A DNA stretch of 64,000 nt from Mytilus californianus (lineage: Eukaryota; Mollusca; Bivalvia; Mytilida; Mytilidae): the NCBI RefSeq assembly GCF_021869535.1, contig NW_026262593.1, positions 55,975,318-56,039,317 on the forward strand, in the 5' to 3' direction. Below the pieces are notes generated by a model. It had not been told where the DNA came from and did no database searches. It worked only from the letters and a program-made list of their open reading frames with translations. Both the position numbers and the translations under genes were made by a program. How positions within the stretch are numbered: the stretch's first letter is position 1; each line of letters opens with the position of its first letter. This document shows, piece by piece, positions 47,138 through 58,559 of the stretch.

Positions 47138-47178
47138 TAAGTTATCAAAGGTACCAGGATTATAATTTAATACGCCAT
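47138..47178 (-). mobile_element. Hammerhead-element tail inserted in copy 2
   Basis: Absent from copy 1. Read on the minus strand it starts TGGCGTATTAAATTATAATC, exactly the bases that follow the hammerhead cleavage site in other copies, and ends in CCTTTGATAACTTAT. It abuts the family-D MITE. Confidence 0.75.
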
Positions 47179-47569
47179 GGATGTTCGCTACTCTTGTTTT
47201 TGACATTTTGTCAGATATTCGGAATACTCTAGTTTCGTCCGTATAGTGTCAATAAAAAAATAGCCCTCTAACCCCTTCTTTTCTTATCATAATTTCATTA
47301 CATATAGTATAAAAGGCCATTTTTGAAAATCTCATAAAATCCTTGTTATTTTTCACTGTTAGCTTGTGAAAGAAAAAATGTGCCAATGTTAAATGTATGA
47401 AAAATCAAGAGAGAATCGTTTCTCGCCAAATTTCAATTTATTATAGCTCAAAAACAATGACACGGACCTATTATTTTTTTCTACCTTTTAAGTTCCGTTA
47501 TTGATATAATATCAATGTATAACAGTCTTTTGAAAAACCTGGTTTTTTTTAAACAAAGGAGCGAACATC
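47179..47569 (+). mobile_element. Family-D MITE in duplication copy 2
   Basis: GGATGTTCGCTACTC to GGAGCGAACATCC, then TTAG. Its left flank is replaced by the hammerhead-element fragment. Confidence 0.8.
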
Positions 47570-47782
47570 CTTAGTGTGAATAGATCTACATAGCATCGTT
47601 TTTGGATGTCTTTTAATAATGTCTAATCGAGCGAGGTTTTTTTTCAATTCATAACCGATAGCTTGGGACATACAGTTGACCAGGGGTTGCAAAGAACAGA
47701 AGCCAGCACAGACTTATGCTGATTTTGAGAAACAACAGTATACTACCTAAGTTCATTAAAACCACATTTAAAATCAAACTCA

Positions 47783-47878
47783 CAACCATAATATTGGTTT
47801 ACTAAGTAAAAGAACAACCATAATATTGGTTTACTAAGTAAAAGAACAACCATAATATTGGTTTACTAAGTAAACGAA
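47783..47878. repeat. 32-bp triplication unique to copy 2
   Basis: CAACCATAATATTGGTTTAC-type units start at 47783, 47815 and 47847. Copy 1 has one. Confidence 0.95.
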
Positions 47879-48189
47879 TGAAATAATAAATCTATAAAAG
47901 TACTCGTCCATCCCTTAATAACATTCAATTTGCTGATATGATTTCGTCTTTTCTCTAATTATTTTACTGAATGATTTCCATTTAATGTGATGTCTGAGGC
48001 TGCTTAGTTCATTTCTATCGTTTACTGATTAAATAAAAGTATACACTGTTCTTTTACGTAAGATTTACTTTAAATGTGTTATTTTAAATATAATTTAGAA
48101 CTACGATAATCATTGATAAATCGGTTTCTCGGGCTTTAGAACTGATATATGAATGAAATATTTGTAACAACAATAGTAAAAGAGAGGCG

Positions 48190-48305
48190 AAGGACCCAAA
48201 AGGGACATTCAAACTCATATGTCAAAAATAAATTGACAACGCCATGGCAAAAAAAGAAAAATGGGACAAACAGATAAACAACAGTACACAATGATCATGT
48301 TAGAA
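48190..48305 (-). repeat. Family-A repeat in duplication copy 2
   Basis: Counterpart of 44590-44725 with small changes. Confidence 0.75.
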
Positions 48306-49115
48306 TAAAGATATGTAAAGGGACAGATCATTAAAAGTTAATTCCCTTGTAGCATATAACGAAAAAAATATTATAACATTATCAAATTATTTTCAAAAAC
48401 TCATCCTTTATTTTCATCAATTCGACAATCACGGAACTCTCTGCTCGCTCCTTTTGGAGTCCAGGCGTTAATATAAGTTTTTTGTCTCTCTTAAATCGGT
48501 TTATGAGATTTGAACATCGATAATCTACAATACTGTGGAATGAAACTTTTGTATGTAAAGTAAATTATTTATGTCTACTGAGAAAGAAAACTTTAAGTTA
48601 TTCTGTAAACTGACATTGAGAAGGAGCATTTGGACTCAATGATCAGACGTTATTTCAGTACAATGCTTTCATAAACTAGAAGAACTAGAACAATGTTAAC
48701 GAAAAGATCATACGTTTATATCTTGATTGAAATTAAAATTATACCTGACTAAAGAAAATGATTTCTTTTCTCTTAAATGCGTAGCTGCAATATACATACT
48801 ACTTTTACCTTTTGTCATTATATAATAAAATCGACTTCATTCACTCTGTCATCTAGGGCATTCAAACAGGTTTCAATGCAGACATACGGACAGACATCAA
48901 TCTATGACTGATTAGAGTCTGAACACAAAACCAAATACATCTTGTTTTGTTTTGCAGCGTATTCAAGAAACTTGTTTACTACCTACCTTTTTTCGCTTAC
49001 ATCAAGGACATTTTGACACTATGTCAAACCAATTCTCCAACCTAATGGAACATTTTTATCTAATAAGAAACACACTATGCATAATCTATAAACGAAAAGT
49101 CGGAATTATTATTCA

Positions 49116-50105
49116 ATAGTTCCGTTCTGTACTAATTTAGCTATCAATTAGGGGTTTATTTATTTTCTTATCTGTTCTGGTGTTGCATTATTGCTGAAAT
49201 TATATTTCCTGGCTGTCCAGAACAGATAAAATAGATCGTTGTTATAAGATAAGAAATGACCATTTGTTTTATAATTCGTGACATTTCAGTATTAATGTAC
49301 AAGCTGGCTTCCATATTCATACAATTACAGCTTTTTTTATTTGACCGAGGAAAATGTTTCTCGCTATCTGGTTATCATAATGACTTAACAATATAACTGA
49401 GGATAGTTCAAATATTGTTTGTCCTTAAGTAATATCATGTTATACTAATATTTTATTTGTCTTGTATACAGATTAAGTATGATGTAGAATATTCTCTGAT
49501 GAATAGAATGATAATAAGAATGTGTTATAAAGTAATAATTATAAGACAAATGAATAAATGAAGAAATAGACAAATGAAGAAATAAAGAAATACATGTCAG
49601 ATGTTACATGTAGAGAGGATTGTCTGTTTGTTACTTCATAAGACACCTCCTGGGCTTCACCAATCAGCATCTCAGAATACAAAGCAATCAAAACATGCCT
49701 GTAAAAAATTCAAAACAGAACTACAACAACCGTTTATATCTATATTCTTCGGGTGACGGACATTTCGTTACTCAAGAAACTGTCCTCTAGAACCTTTGCT
49801 TCAATTCGTGAAATTTGAAAAGTATACTATACTCTGATTTCATTGCGATGCGTCCATATAAATATAATTCATAAAATCATGTTTGTATTCATTATTTTCG
49901 TCGCTTAAATTTTCAACTTTACCTTCATACATTTAAAGCCCATTGCTATTTTCAATGTAATAAAAATCATGGATGAATGTGGTATAGAAATAAGGTCATT
50001 CTTGGACTTCTTCTATCCGGCAGTAACACCATTGCTGAAGTTGGCGTTCGTTTGGCTGTGCATAATGTATCAATATGTAGTCACGTCCAATCGGAATTGG
50101 GACGT
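49116..50105. other. Unassigned spacer
   Basis: AT-rich. About 49545-49595 has irregular AAATGAAGAAATA repeats. No gene recognised. Confidence 0.4.
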
Positions 50106-50345
50106 TCAGTCGTAAACCTCCAGTAGGTAGATTTCACTCTCTATGTGTTGGCGAACACCCCCAACGACATCTAACGGGCCCTCAGGGTAACTGTTGCAAG
50201 ACATAATGTCTGCCCCCTTTGAACACAACTCTATTTCCAGTGCCAGTATCAATTTCTCTTTTTCCAGTTCGACATACCTTGCAGGCCGTATCTTATATTT
50301 TACCTGTTGATTTGTGTTTTTATTCTCAATATGTAGCTTGCTGTT
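50106..50345 (-). CDS. Unrecognised open frame, possible exon or element remnant
   Basis: On the minus strand a frame stays open from about 50392 down to a stop at 50106-50108. The part after 50320 runs into a family-B repeat; the part before that is richer in GC than the flanks and gives an ordinary-looking mixed protein (RPARYVELEKEK, a LALEIELCSKG stretch, a SYPEGPLDVVGG stretch and IESEIYLLEVYD before the stop). No start methionine is near the beginning, so it would need to be a terminal exon or an element fragment. I do not recognise the protein. The chance that it is only a long open frame is real. Confidence 0.3.
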   Translation of the reverse strand, partial: NSKLHIENKNTNQQVKYKIRPARYVELEKEKLILALEIELCSKGADIMSCNSYPEGPLDVVGGVRQHIESEIYLLEVYD

Positions 50346-50520
50346 CGGTGTGAGCCAAGATTCCGTGTTGAAGACCGTACTTTGACCTATAATGGTTTAC
50401 TTTTACAAATTGTGACTGGGATGGAGAGTTGTCTCATTGGCACTCATACCACATCTTCTTATATCTATGAATATTTGTGTGAATATTTACCACTGGATGT
50501 TAAGCAAGAAATAATCAATC
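50320..50520 (+). repeat. Dispersed family-B repeat with a SINE-like tail
   Basis: TAGCTTGCTGTTCGGTGTGA, TGAAGACCGTACTTTGACC and GGAGAGTTGTCTCATTGGCA, then GAATATTTACCACTGGATGT followed by TAAGCAAG and an AATCAATCAA end like the SINE tails. Confidence 0.75.
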
Positions 50521-51034
50521 AATTCTATGCAAGATATGAAAAAATGTTAGTCTTACAACCCCTATTTATTTCTAAGTCTGGTTTTAAAGACATACATTTT
50601 ATATCCATTTTTGATAAGGCATTTTCAAAGACTTTTAAAATTTGTCATGTGGTGTAACTTTATTTTTTTCGATACATGTCATACGGAATATCAAGACATT
50701 TTTTTCCTAAATTAATCTCATTTTTGCAAAAATCTTGTATTCCAGAAACAAGAATATCTTCATCTTTCTTTAATTCCCATGGGCTATACAGTCTCTTCTT
50801 GAAACGAATTCATTATTTTTTTCTCATTATAGCATCAAACTTACCTTAAGATATCAATCTCAATTTGACTGCAAAATGCAATTAAACTCAGATTTCTCAT
50901 AAGCTTTAACTTTCAATCAAAAACTATATAACAAAGGTTGTCATAGTACCTTTATAAAAAAAGTCGTATCATAGAAGAGATAGATTTGAAGATTACAAAT
51001 GTATTGATCTGAAATATTTTCTTTTTAAGAGATG
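50521..51034. other. Unassigned spacer
   Basis: No feature recognised. Confidence 0.4.
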
Positions 51035-51275
51035 AAAAAAAATGCCTTGTGATCATAAGTCAAATAAAAACAGACAAAATATATCATTCCGAAAAGTAAA
51101 ACATAGAAGAATAAAACACAATATACAAAAAAATGTTTAGAAATCTGAAGACAGCAACACGAATCCCACCAATAAACAGGAGGTAATTGCAGGTGCTCAA
51201 GAATGGTAAACTTGTCCTGATCCATTTCGTGTTGCAATAATAACTCTTTGATGATAAGTCGCATTCGTTGATATC
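51035..51275 (-). repeat. Dispersed family-A repeat
   Basis: Worn reverse copy: CAGCAACACGAATCCCACC, GGAGGTAATTGCAGGTGCTC, TCGTGTTGCAATAATAAC and GATGATAAGTCGCATTCG. The two overlapping minus frames at 51025-51401 cross this repeat and the SINE tail. Confidence 0.7.
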
Positions 51276-51325
51276 ACCATCGATTTTGAAAATTTGTGAT
51301 TTACTAGTGGAATGAGATGATAATA

Positions 51326-51673
51326 ATGGATGGCAGTTTAACGTCCACTGGCAAATCAAATGCATAAATGCATACGAAGGACGAGAAGATGTGAATATCA
51401 ATCCTGCTTTGAACTATACCGACACGCTGAGCCGAATTTTTAACGTGCTAGTTCACATAGTAACAGTCCGTAGGAAGACATGCAACCCTGCCCGGAAACT
51501 TAATTCCGACTCAAAGCCGACCAGTCTTTGTTCTTACTCCTAAATGCCAAGTGCATAGCGGAGGACCAGCACATACCAATTTCAAAGTCTTTGATTTGAC
51601 ACGTAGAGGTTCAAATCTACGACTTCCCTCACTGGAGGCAAATACGCTACCACGAGATCACCGAGGCGGTTTA
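51326..51673 (-). mobile_element. tRNA-derived SINE
   Basis: On the minus strand the head reads GGTGATCTCGTGGTAGCG (A-box-like), followed by a B-box-like GATTTGAACCTC, a body with AAAGACTTTGAAATTGG and GGAGTAAGAACAAAGACTGG, and a tail TTTGCCAGTGGACGTTAAAC. The head-body-tail order matches the copy at 60404. Molluscan tRNA-like SINEs of this design are known. The ORF at 51551-51745 lies on the other strand of the head and is not a gene. Confidence 0.85.
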
Positions 51674-52429
51674 CATCACAACAATGTTATGCCAAAAGCA
51701 ATTAGAAAAACAAAATTGAAGTGTAGAAGCTTAGGGATAGGATGATTATGACAAATTCTCCGAAATTCTACCAAAACGTTTTGACAGGCAAACATAAAGT
51801 GTTTTCTTTGTTCAATTCATCGCTTTTTAGTTGTTAATTGACACTTTATGTACAGCAGCTTTAGTTATAACCTGGGTTTATAATCAAATTCACATGAAAA
51901 GAGATGACAACTACCACCCGATCTATCGTCAACGAATCATCACTAGAAAATACGTTGAAAAGTTATACCAAGTGATTAAACATCACGCAATTGCGGATTG
52001 GTAATTGACTCTCATCTAACCATGCTAACCTTAAGCATCACTAAATTCTAGACTATCGGTCATGAACAATTTTCTAACCCTAAAACTCAACCGAAATCTT
52101 TTTAAAAATTATCTTGTCTGGCACATTTCGATTTACAGATCATGATTTTGTACATTTACTTTCAAGCACTTTTTTCTTTTTCTTTTTTGTTGTTGATAAT
52201 AATCTGTACGGCTAAAGTATGATATACAATATTGTAACAAATTGAAACCATACTTAGATTTGCAATTTAATATGGAAACAGCTGAACACAGGGATTAATT
52301 ATGTTGTAACGTGAATTGTTATTTATACATAAACGATAATTATAAGTATTGCCTTTGTCAAACAGCTATTCTTAGCTATTAAAAAAACGTTTGTACTTAA
52401 TTCAAAAATGATTCGCAGTAGTGCTAGGT
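51674..52429. other. Unassigned spacer
   Basis: No feature recognised. Confidence 0.4.
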
Positions 52430-52675
52430 GTAACACGACGAGTGTCACATGTTGAGCGGGATCTGCTTACCCCTCCGAACCACCTGAGATCACCCCCGGA
52501 TTTTTGTGGCGTTCGTGTTGCTCAGTTTTCAGTTTGTTTTCTATGTTGTGTTTTGTATGATTTTCCTTTGGTCTTTTAAACTTTTTTCTATTTTGTTTTG
52601 CCATGGCTATGTCAGCTTATTTTCGACTTATGAGTTTGAATGTCCTTTTGGTATCTTTCGCCTTTTTTATTACCA
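52430..52675 (+). repeat. Dispersed family-A repeat
   Basis: AACACGACGAGTGTCACATG, GGGATCTGCTTACCCCTCCG, GGCGTTCGTGTTGCTCAG and GACTTATGAGTTTGAATGTC. The 61-codon ORF is repeat-borne. Confidence 0.8.
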
Positions 52676-52686
52676 AGATATGCATG

Positions 52687-52770
52687 TATGATTACATAGT
52701 AAATATCATTGCATGATTACACAGTAAATTTCATTGCATGATTACACAGTAAATATCATTGCATGATTGC
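52687..52770. repeat. 26-bp tandem repeat, three copies
   Basis: ATGATTACACAGTAAATATC-like units at 52687, 52713 and 52739. Confidence 0.9.
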
Positions 52771-53184
52771 ATGCAAAACATAATTCCTAAGCTGTAACAT
52801 CTTATTTCATACATAATTAACATTTCTGAGATTATCTAATGAAATTATTTGTTAATGAACTAAAATATGCTGTTATATGACTTATTTCATAAAGCAGTTT
52901 CATAAAGAGTCGGCACGCTTAAATCTATAAGTGCTTTATACAATTACCGTAGGTTTTCTCCTGATTTAAATACAACTATAGCCTTATGTTGATTTAGAAA
53001 AATAGGAACACGGGTTTAAAGGGAAATATACAATTTTGATATGGAGAACGAAAATAATGACATTGAAAGTCGTGCGCTATAAACAAGAAAACGTGTGTCA
53101 TGAGCAGGTCAAATATTTTTTTAATAAGTACACGAATATAAAAAGTATAGTTTATATGCCACTCCGTGTTTTCATTTCTCATGT
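52771..53184. other. Unassigned spacer
   Basis: No gene recognised; the opposed frames at 52994-53326 have no domain. Confidence 0.4.
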
Positions 53185-53560
53185 ATGTTTCTTTTTTCTA
53201 ACTGTTAATATAAGTATTATAAATAAAGGCAACAGTAGTATACCGCTATTCGAAATTCATAAATCGATTGAGAAAAAAACAAATTCGGGTTACAAACTAA
53301 AACTGAGGGAAACACATCAAATATAAGAGGAGAACAACGACACAACAGAAACACAACACTAAAATGCAACACACACAGAAACGAACAATAATATAACAAT
53401 GACCATATTCCTGACTTGGTACAGAACATTTTAAGAAAAAATGGTGGGTTGAACCTGGTTTTGTGGCTAGCCAAACCTTTCGCTTTTATGACAATGTTAA
53501 ATATAACATTAAAATGACAAGATAACATGACAGGACTACAATACTAATAAATGGGAGAAC
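53185..53560 (+). repeat. Dispersed family-F repeat, long variant
   Basis: AAAGGCAACAGTAGTATACC, AAACTAAAACTGAGGGAAAC, CATATTCCTGACTTGGTACA and GGTTGAACCTGGTTTTGTGG. It is the plus-orientation counterpart of 29868-30245. The minus ORF at 53217-53528 is repeat-borne. Confidence 0.8.
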
Positions 53561-53594
53561 AAACAGGACAGAGACACACACAAATAATAGCTAT

Positions 53595-53690
53595 CAAAAG
53601 GTACCAGGCTTATAATTTAATACGCCAGACGCGCGTTTCGTCTACATATGACCCATCAGTGACGCTCAGATCAAAAAAGTTATAATCTTA
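53595..53690 (-). mobile_element. Hammerhead-element 3-prime end with a nearly intact ribozyme
   Basis: The hammerhead at 53621-53665 has GCGTCA, CTGATGG, a three-pair helix II, GAAACGCGCGTC and TGGCGT. Only the last core base of the first strand (A9 to G) departs from consensus. The body upstream is missing. Confidence 0.75.
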
Positions 53691-54134
53691 TGTTAATTTT
53701 CCAAAGCATTACAACACAGCTACTTGAACGTTTAAATTTTTTTAGTACCTTGAATTTGAAATGCTGAAATTGTACCTAACTAATATGATACTGCTGTTAG
53801 TAGTACTTTCAAACTATTGTGATATTTCAGTACTATAATTTTATAGTACTACGAGTTATGAGCACTAGTTTTATACATTAATTATGAATTATATTTTATG
53901 ATCAGAATCTATTTGTATTATTTAGTACAGTGCTTAAGTATTATTGATACAATTTTTTTTTATATATAATTAGTAAAATATATGTTAAGAGGTTAATACT
54001 AAAGTAGAACAATATATTTGTATCTTTATAGTTAGAGGTATCTAACTTGTACATTGTGTACTTCAAATGTGCAGCAAAATCTAGTACAAGCGCACTTCTT
54101 TAGAAGTACTACACAATTGATAAATTGACTAGGT
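53691..54134. other. Spacer rich in TAGTACT words
   Basis: AT-rich with many short GTAC-centred palindromes (TTAGTAGTACTTTC, TTTATAGTACTACG). No gene recognised. Confidence 0.4.
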
Positions 54135-54700
54135 ACATTTTCTACCTATCTACCTACCTAGTCCTAGTTTATCCTGGGGGCACAAAGGGCAAGGACTAGA
54201 TCTTTCCACGCATCTCTGTTCTGTGCTTTCTTTTCTATCTAGCCCCAGCTGATTCGGTGGTATTTTATTTCAGCTTGTTTTGGTGCGTCCTTTTTTTCCC
54301 TCCTTTGGTGTCCACCTTAGTGCAACACTGGTCAAGTTCGCAGCTGGTCTTCGTAGAACATGACCAATCCATCTCCAAAATTTTTGCTTTAATAGAGTCC
54401 TCATGTTGTTGGATCCTGTTGTTTCATGGAAGTCTTTGTTGATGATCTTACGTGGCCAGAATATGCTTTAGATCTTTTTGAGGCAACAGTTGTGAAAACT
54501 TGAAATATTGTTGATGTCTTCTTCGGTCATTCAGCATTCTGCCCAATATAGCACCACTGCTAGTACACAACTAGTATATAGTCTAATTTTGGTGTTCTTA
54601 CTAATCTTGCAAGACTTCCAGATGTGACGTAGCTTTAAAAATGCAGTTCATGCTTGTCCTAAGCTGGCGCGGATGTCTTTGCCTGCTTCTCATTTGCAGT
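54135..54700 (-). pseudogene. RTE-like non-LTR retrotransposon RT, C-terminal end
   Basis: Decayed C-terminal part of an endonuclease-reverse transcriptase. On the minus strand: a DIRASLGQA segment near 54650, LRHIWKS, a KIRLYTSCVLAVVLYWAECW run near 54560, a FHNCCLKKI piece, FWPRKIINK, and the diagnostic WRWIGHVLRRPAANL segment near 54340-54375, followed by LRWTPKEGKK and a stop. An out-of-place stop near 54280 and other changes end the frame, and LCPQDKLGL closes the protein near 54180. The CTACCTATCTACCTAC run at 54140-54160 lies where RTE elements usually have a short tandem 3-prime tail. The element is 5-prime truncated and dead. The plus ORF at 54257-54442 is antisense. Confidence 0.88.
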
Positions 54701-55559
54701 GCTTAAAATTATAGTATTATAATTATATATATCTTTGAAAAAGTAGCTGTGTATTGTTAATAAATGTCATGTAATAGATAATTTCGTAGTCTTGTTTTTA
54801 TTCTTGTCTACTGTTAACTTGCGCACAATTTTTTCGCTAGCTGGAACACTTTTAAATTCCAAACCATTGATTATCTGATGCTTTACCAATATCAATTGGC
54901 CGTTTCAGAATCCAATGCATTCTATTTTCAAAAGTGTACACCAAAACGTCGTGATTGGCTGAAAATTTCCTTAGCAATGGAAATTCGACCAATAACGTGA
55001 CGTTATTTTCATTTACGGAAACGAACAATAAATTTACCAATAATTCTTTACATTCTAAAACGGCCAATTAAGAACAATTATTGATACAGAACCTAACATA
55101 GGAGTGCAATTATCAACAATACAAATATTACATAACAATGACAAAATAAAATCTTGAAAATAATAAAAAATAAAAAATATAGCAATACCATTATTTACAC
55201 AACCTGACAATGAAAGGCAGAGGAGTTTGTTGCTAGATATGACTAGAACATAACAATATGTAATCATGATAATATAAATGAAATGGTTTTGTATTCTATA
55301 TATAAAAACAATTTTCGTTGATCATGTTTGTCATTTTTTCCAACCATACAGATTTTCTTAGTTTCAAAATCGATACTCCTTAATCTAGATTGAATCTATT
55401 TTTCAAGTTCGAACATTCGAATCCCGGTATGATATTAACTATATAACATACCAGCGTATTACCTTTTGGTTTTAATTCTTTCCATTTCAAAACAATAACA
55501 ACAAAAATGTTCTATGCCTATTCTATTACAGGAATACACATTATTTGCTCTAATAACAT
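54701..55559. other. Unassigned spacer
   Basis: Several CCAAT/ATTGG words at 54880-55075 but no gene. The minus frames at 54852-55267 have no recognisable domain. Confidence 0.4.
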
Positions 55560-55870
55560 TTACGGTACAAATTTTATTTCATAGATGCGCATTTCGACAA
55601 CTATTGTCTTTCGGTGTCTTTTAATTGATGCTCGAGGCCAAAATAAGATCAAAGCCTATTACAAATGTTGAAGAGTGTGTAAAACCGAAAAGGACCAAAA
55701 GAGAAACCGAACCCTTATTAGGAATCAGAGCTATGCACTGGGGAGATACATTCCGTAATTCAAAATAATTTTGCAATTCTTTAACAGCAAATTTAAATAG
55801 AAAAACATCAGTATTTTCATGTCAGTACCAAAGTACTGGCTACTGAGCAGTTGATATCATCTAAATAAAC
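55560..55870 (-). mobile_element. Family-E hammerhead element, decayed
   Basis: Read on the minus strand, a body piece (GATATCAACTGCTCAGTAGC) lies near 55830-55860. Near 55583-55620 is a hammerhead with a five-pair helix II (GACAA-TAG-TTGTC), CGAAATGCGCATC and the cleavage site. The first core strand has a base loss (CCGAAAGA), so cleavage is unlikely. Confidence 0.65.
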
Positions 55871-56389
55871 ATTCTTATAATGTCCTTATTTACTTAATAA
55901 TGTACGACCTGTTATTACTTTTTAAGTTATCAGCGGATGATGTAAGAACAAGTGCAAAAAATTATGTCAATTGAATGTTGAAGACAGTTATCGATACGCT
56001 TGAAACACAATTGAAATGCTTCCGTTATTTTTCCTGCATTGAAATTATGAGCACATTTACGCCGGCTATTGTATAAAATCGTGTTTCCGACACTATAAAG
56101 TCGAAGTATGATATCTTCTCCGACTTGCAATCACCGATATTTAAATGTTAGACGGCATGATCCATTTCAGCAGTTTACGTACGTTAATTTAGTACATCCA
56201 ATTGGTTATTGCGATCTTTATCTGCTTGTCCCTAATCGGGAACCTAGTTCACAGTTGTTTTATTTTGTATCTTGTTGATGATTTTCTGTTTTGGAATTTG
56301 ATTCTGCTAAAAGATCTTTACTAGTCTATGTTTCTCACCAACAGCTGTTGTCGACTCAGATTTAGAGCTTGTCATGACAAGCATTGTAT
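55871..56389. other. Unassigned spacer
   Basis: No feature recognised. Confidence 0.4.
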
Positions 56390-56690
56390 ATAAAAAAAAA
56401 TAGAAGAGTAAAGTTTGATTGCCTATGAGACAAAGCTCAACCATGACGTAGACGTTAGCAAATATAGGTCAGTGCACGGTCTTCAACAATGATCAAAACC
56501 TATATCACATAGCAAGCCATGAAAGGCTCCAAAATGACAAATGTAAAACAATTCAACCGAGAAAACTATCAGCCTGAATCATGTACAAAACAATAAACGA
56601 CATCCAAATATGATATACATCGGCAACAAACGACAGCCAGTGAATTACGGGTTTCTGAATTGGTACAGGCACATACATAAAGTTCAAATA
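56390..56690 (-). repeat. Dispersed family-B repeat, long copy
   Basis: Reverse copy with GCACGGTCTTCAACAATG, TATAGGTCAGTGC, AAAGGCTCCAAAATGACAAA, AACGACAGCCAGTGAATTAC and GGTACAGGCACATACATAAA. I recognise the order as a common mussel repeat. The 70-codon minus ORF is within it. Confidence 0.8.
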
Positions 56691-57793
56691 TGAATTCGGG
56701 CGCCCAACTAACCTCGCCCTGGCCTTGGCAGTGGTGTAAGGGCAATACATAAGAACAAACTGCAATATCAGTTAAACAGGCCTTTACTCATTAGATCGAT
56801 TCAAAGCACAAAAGCGACTAACGATTTTAGCTTTTTATAAAAATTATTTGAGGATAAAGTGCTATCTAACGTAGGTAAATAATAGGGTTCTTTGTCAGTA
56901 TTATGACGTTCCAATCTACAGCATCTTTGCCATTTAATAAAAACAAGGAACAATGGTTATAGCTTTCGAGAAATTCAAAATGCAGATATAAATCTATCAA
57001 TGATCGACTTCTGTTCCCGTTGCGCTACATTCCCAGGTTGATATTCCGCGCAGTAAAATAGTTTGCTACTAACATGATTGAAATGATTAAATGTGATTAT
57101 AAAACGTTTGGTTTGATACGAAATTGATGAAAGAACATACACGTACTGGACGGGTAAAATGAAACGACATCAGTATACTAACAAACAAACAGGTATAGTA
57201 CAAAGTTTTGTTTTGATGCCTCCTTTAAAAAAATTGAATAATCAAAATCATATCAGTTTGTTAAAAAACTAAATACTTTTTTTTTTTGTTCTCTGTTTTT
57301 TTTTTTTTTTACATATCCAGTGTGTCTTATTATTTATACAAACATTTTTTTGTGTTTGCACATGTGTTTATTTGTCAGTTATATTTTCTGTTTTGCATGT
57401 ATTCGTCTGAATTTATCATAGTGTTTGTATGACACATTAACTCTTTTTATCTTATGATATCTACTCTGTGATAAAATGACGTGTTCAAGGTTAACCAACT
57501 TATCACGAAAACCGCATATGAATGCCTTTTTTGTCACATACTCCCAAGGTAATTCTATGTTGTTCTCATTTTCGTATGGATTTCGTGTTGCTTAATATCT
57601 AGTTTCCTGTAAACCTTTTTTTTTTTGTTGTTTGGTTTTACTTAACATATTATTTTTCTTTGTATTTTGCATATATGTCTCACCGTTTGTTACTTTTATC
57701 ATTTGCAACTTGGATCCAGTTCTTTAAAGCAAAACAGTTATATTTTGTGTTCTTTTGCTACTAGCCTTAATTTTGTCTGATTGAAATAATATC
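56691..57793. other. Unassigned spacer with poly-T runs
   Basis: T runs near 57278-57312 and 57609-57617. Near 57583 a TTTCGTGTTGCTTAAT piece resembles family A. No gene recognised. Confidence 0.4.
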
Positions 57794-58102
57794 ATGGTTA
57801 AGAATCTCATTCATTCTGCTACCATTCATGTGTTTTCTTTGTCACGTAAAGTAAATATAGCAAAGGAAAGAAAATATTTACCATGTACTTTCTGTAATTA
57901 TTGTAAGAATTTTAATAAACCGTCCTTGGAAAAAATGCTGTGTCGGCTTCTTTTCAATGGGTCACATATTATACTTAGTCTTGAGAAATTTGTTTGTTAC
58001 GACGATTTTGATTGGTTGATGTCATAACTGTTGATTATGATGGCAGTAAAAAATCACGGTTTTCACGCAGATGTCGTAGACGTTTATCTAAAGGTTGATT
58101 CA
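57794..58102 (+). CDS. Unrecognised cysteine- and basic-rich open frame, possibly broken
   Basis: An ATG at 57794 opens 77 codons: an IHSATIHVFSLSRKVNIAKE start, CTFCNYC in the middle and FVCYDDFDWL near the end, stopping at 58025-58027. In the +1 frame the codons just past this point stay open for about 26 more residues (DVITVDYDG, then a SRRCRRRLSKG end), so a single-base change may have split a slightly longer frame. It does not overlap a dispersed repeat I could identify. No domain is recognised. It could be an element remnant or a chance frame. Confidence 0.25.
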
Positions 58103-58559
58103 ATGAGCGCGATTTAGTAATTGCAGTAGCATAATAATTAATGTAATGTGTTTAAATGCTTGTCAATATTAATCTTATATTTTACAGTCCCATCTATCTA
58201 TAAAAACATAGATAAAATAGTACATGTAGTAAGAAAACTAATAAAAGACGATTGATATCAGCTGTGGAAAGTACAAAAACGGTACTGTAAAAATTCCTTT
58301 AACAAATTTAACGAACATCTTATTACAAAACTATTATAGAAAACTCTGATTTCATAAGGGACTTTCCGTATTGGGTTTTTCTTGTTTTTTTCTGAACAAA
58401 TAGTTAGTACTCACTCTCCCGACTTCCTTTTAACAGTTCCCTTTTTGATCATATAGGTCTTTACCTGTTTCGGCACTTAAACATCCTTGGCTTTGGGCGG
58501 TCTAGGGTTCCAAGATCGAACTGTTTTAGAATAATTTCGAACATTTCTATGACATATTA
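58103..58559. other. Unassigned spacer
   Basis: No feature recognised. Confidence 0.4.

Larger units (their letters stand above)
45552..49115. repeat. 3.5-kb tandem duplication, copy 2
   Basis: Direct copy of 42040-45551. Differences include a 56-bp net deletion near 45666 patched with a duplicated GCATGGCC, an inserted hammerhead-element tail (about 47138-47178) and a 32-bp triplication (47783-47878). Sequence after 49115 is unrelated to copy 1. Confidence 0.95.
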
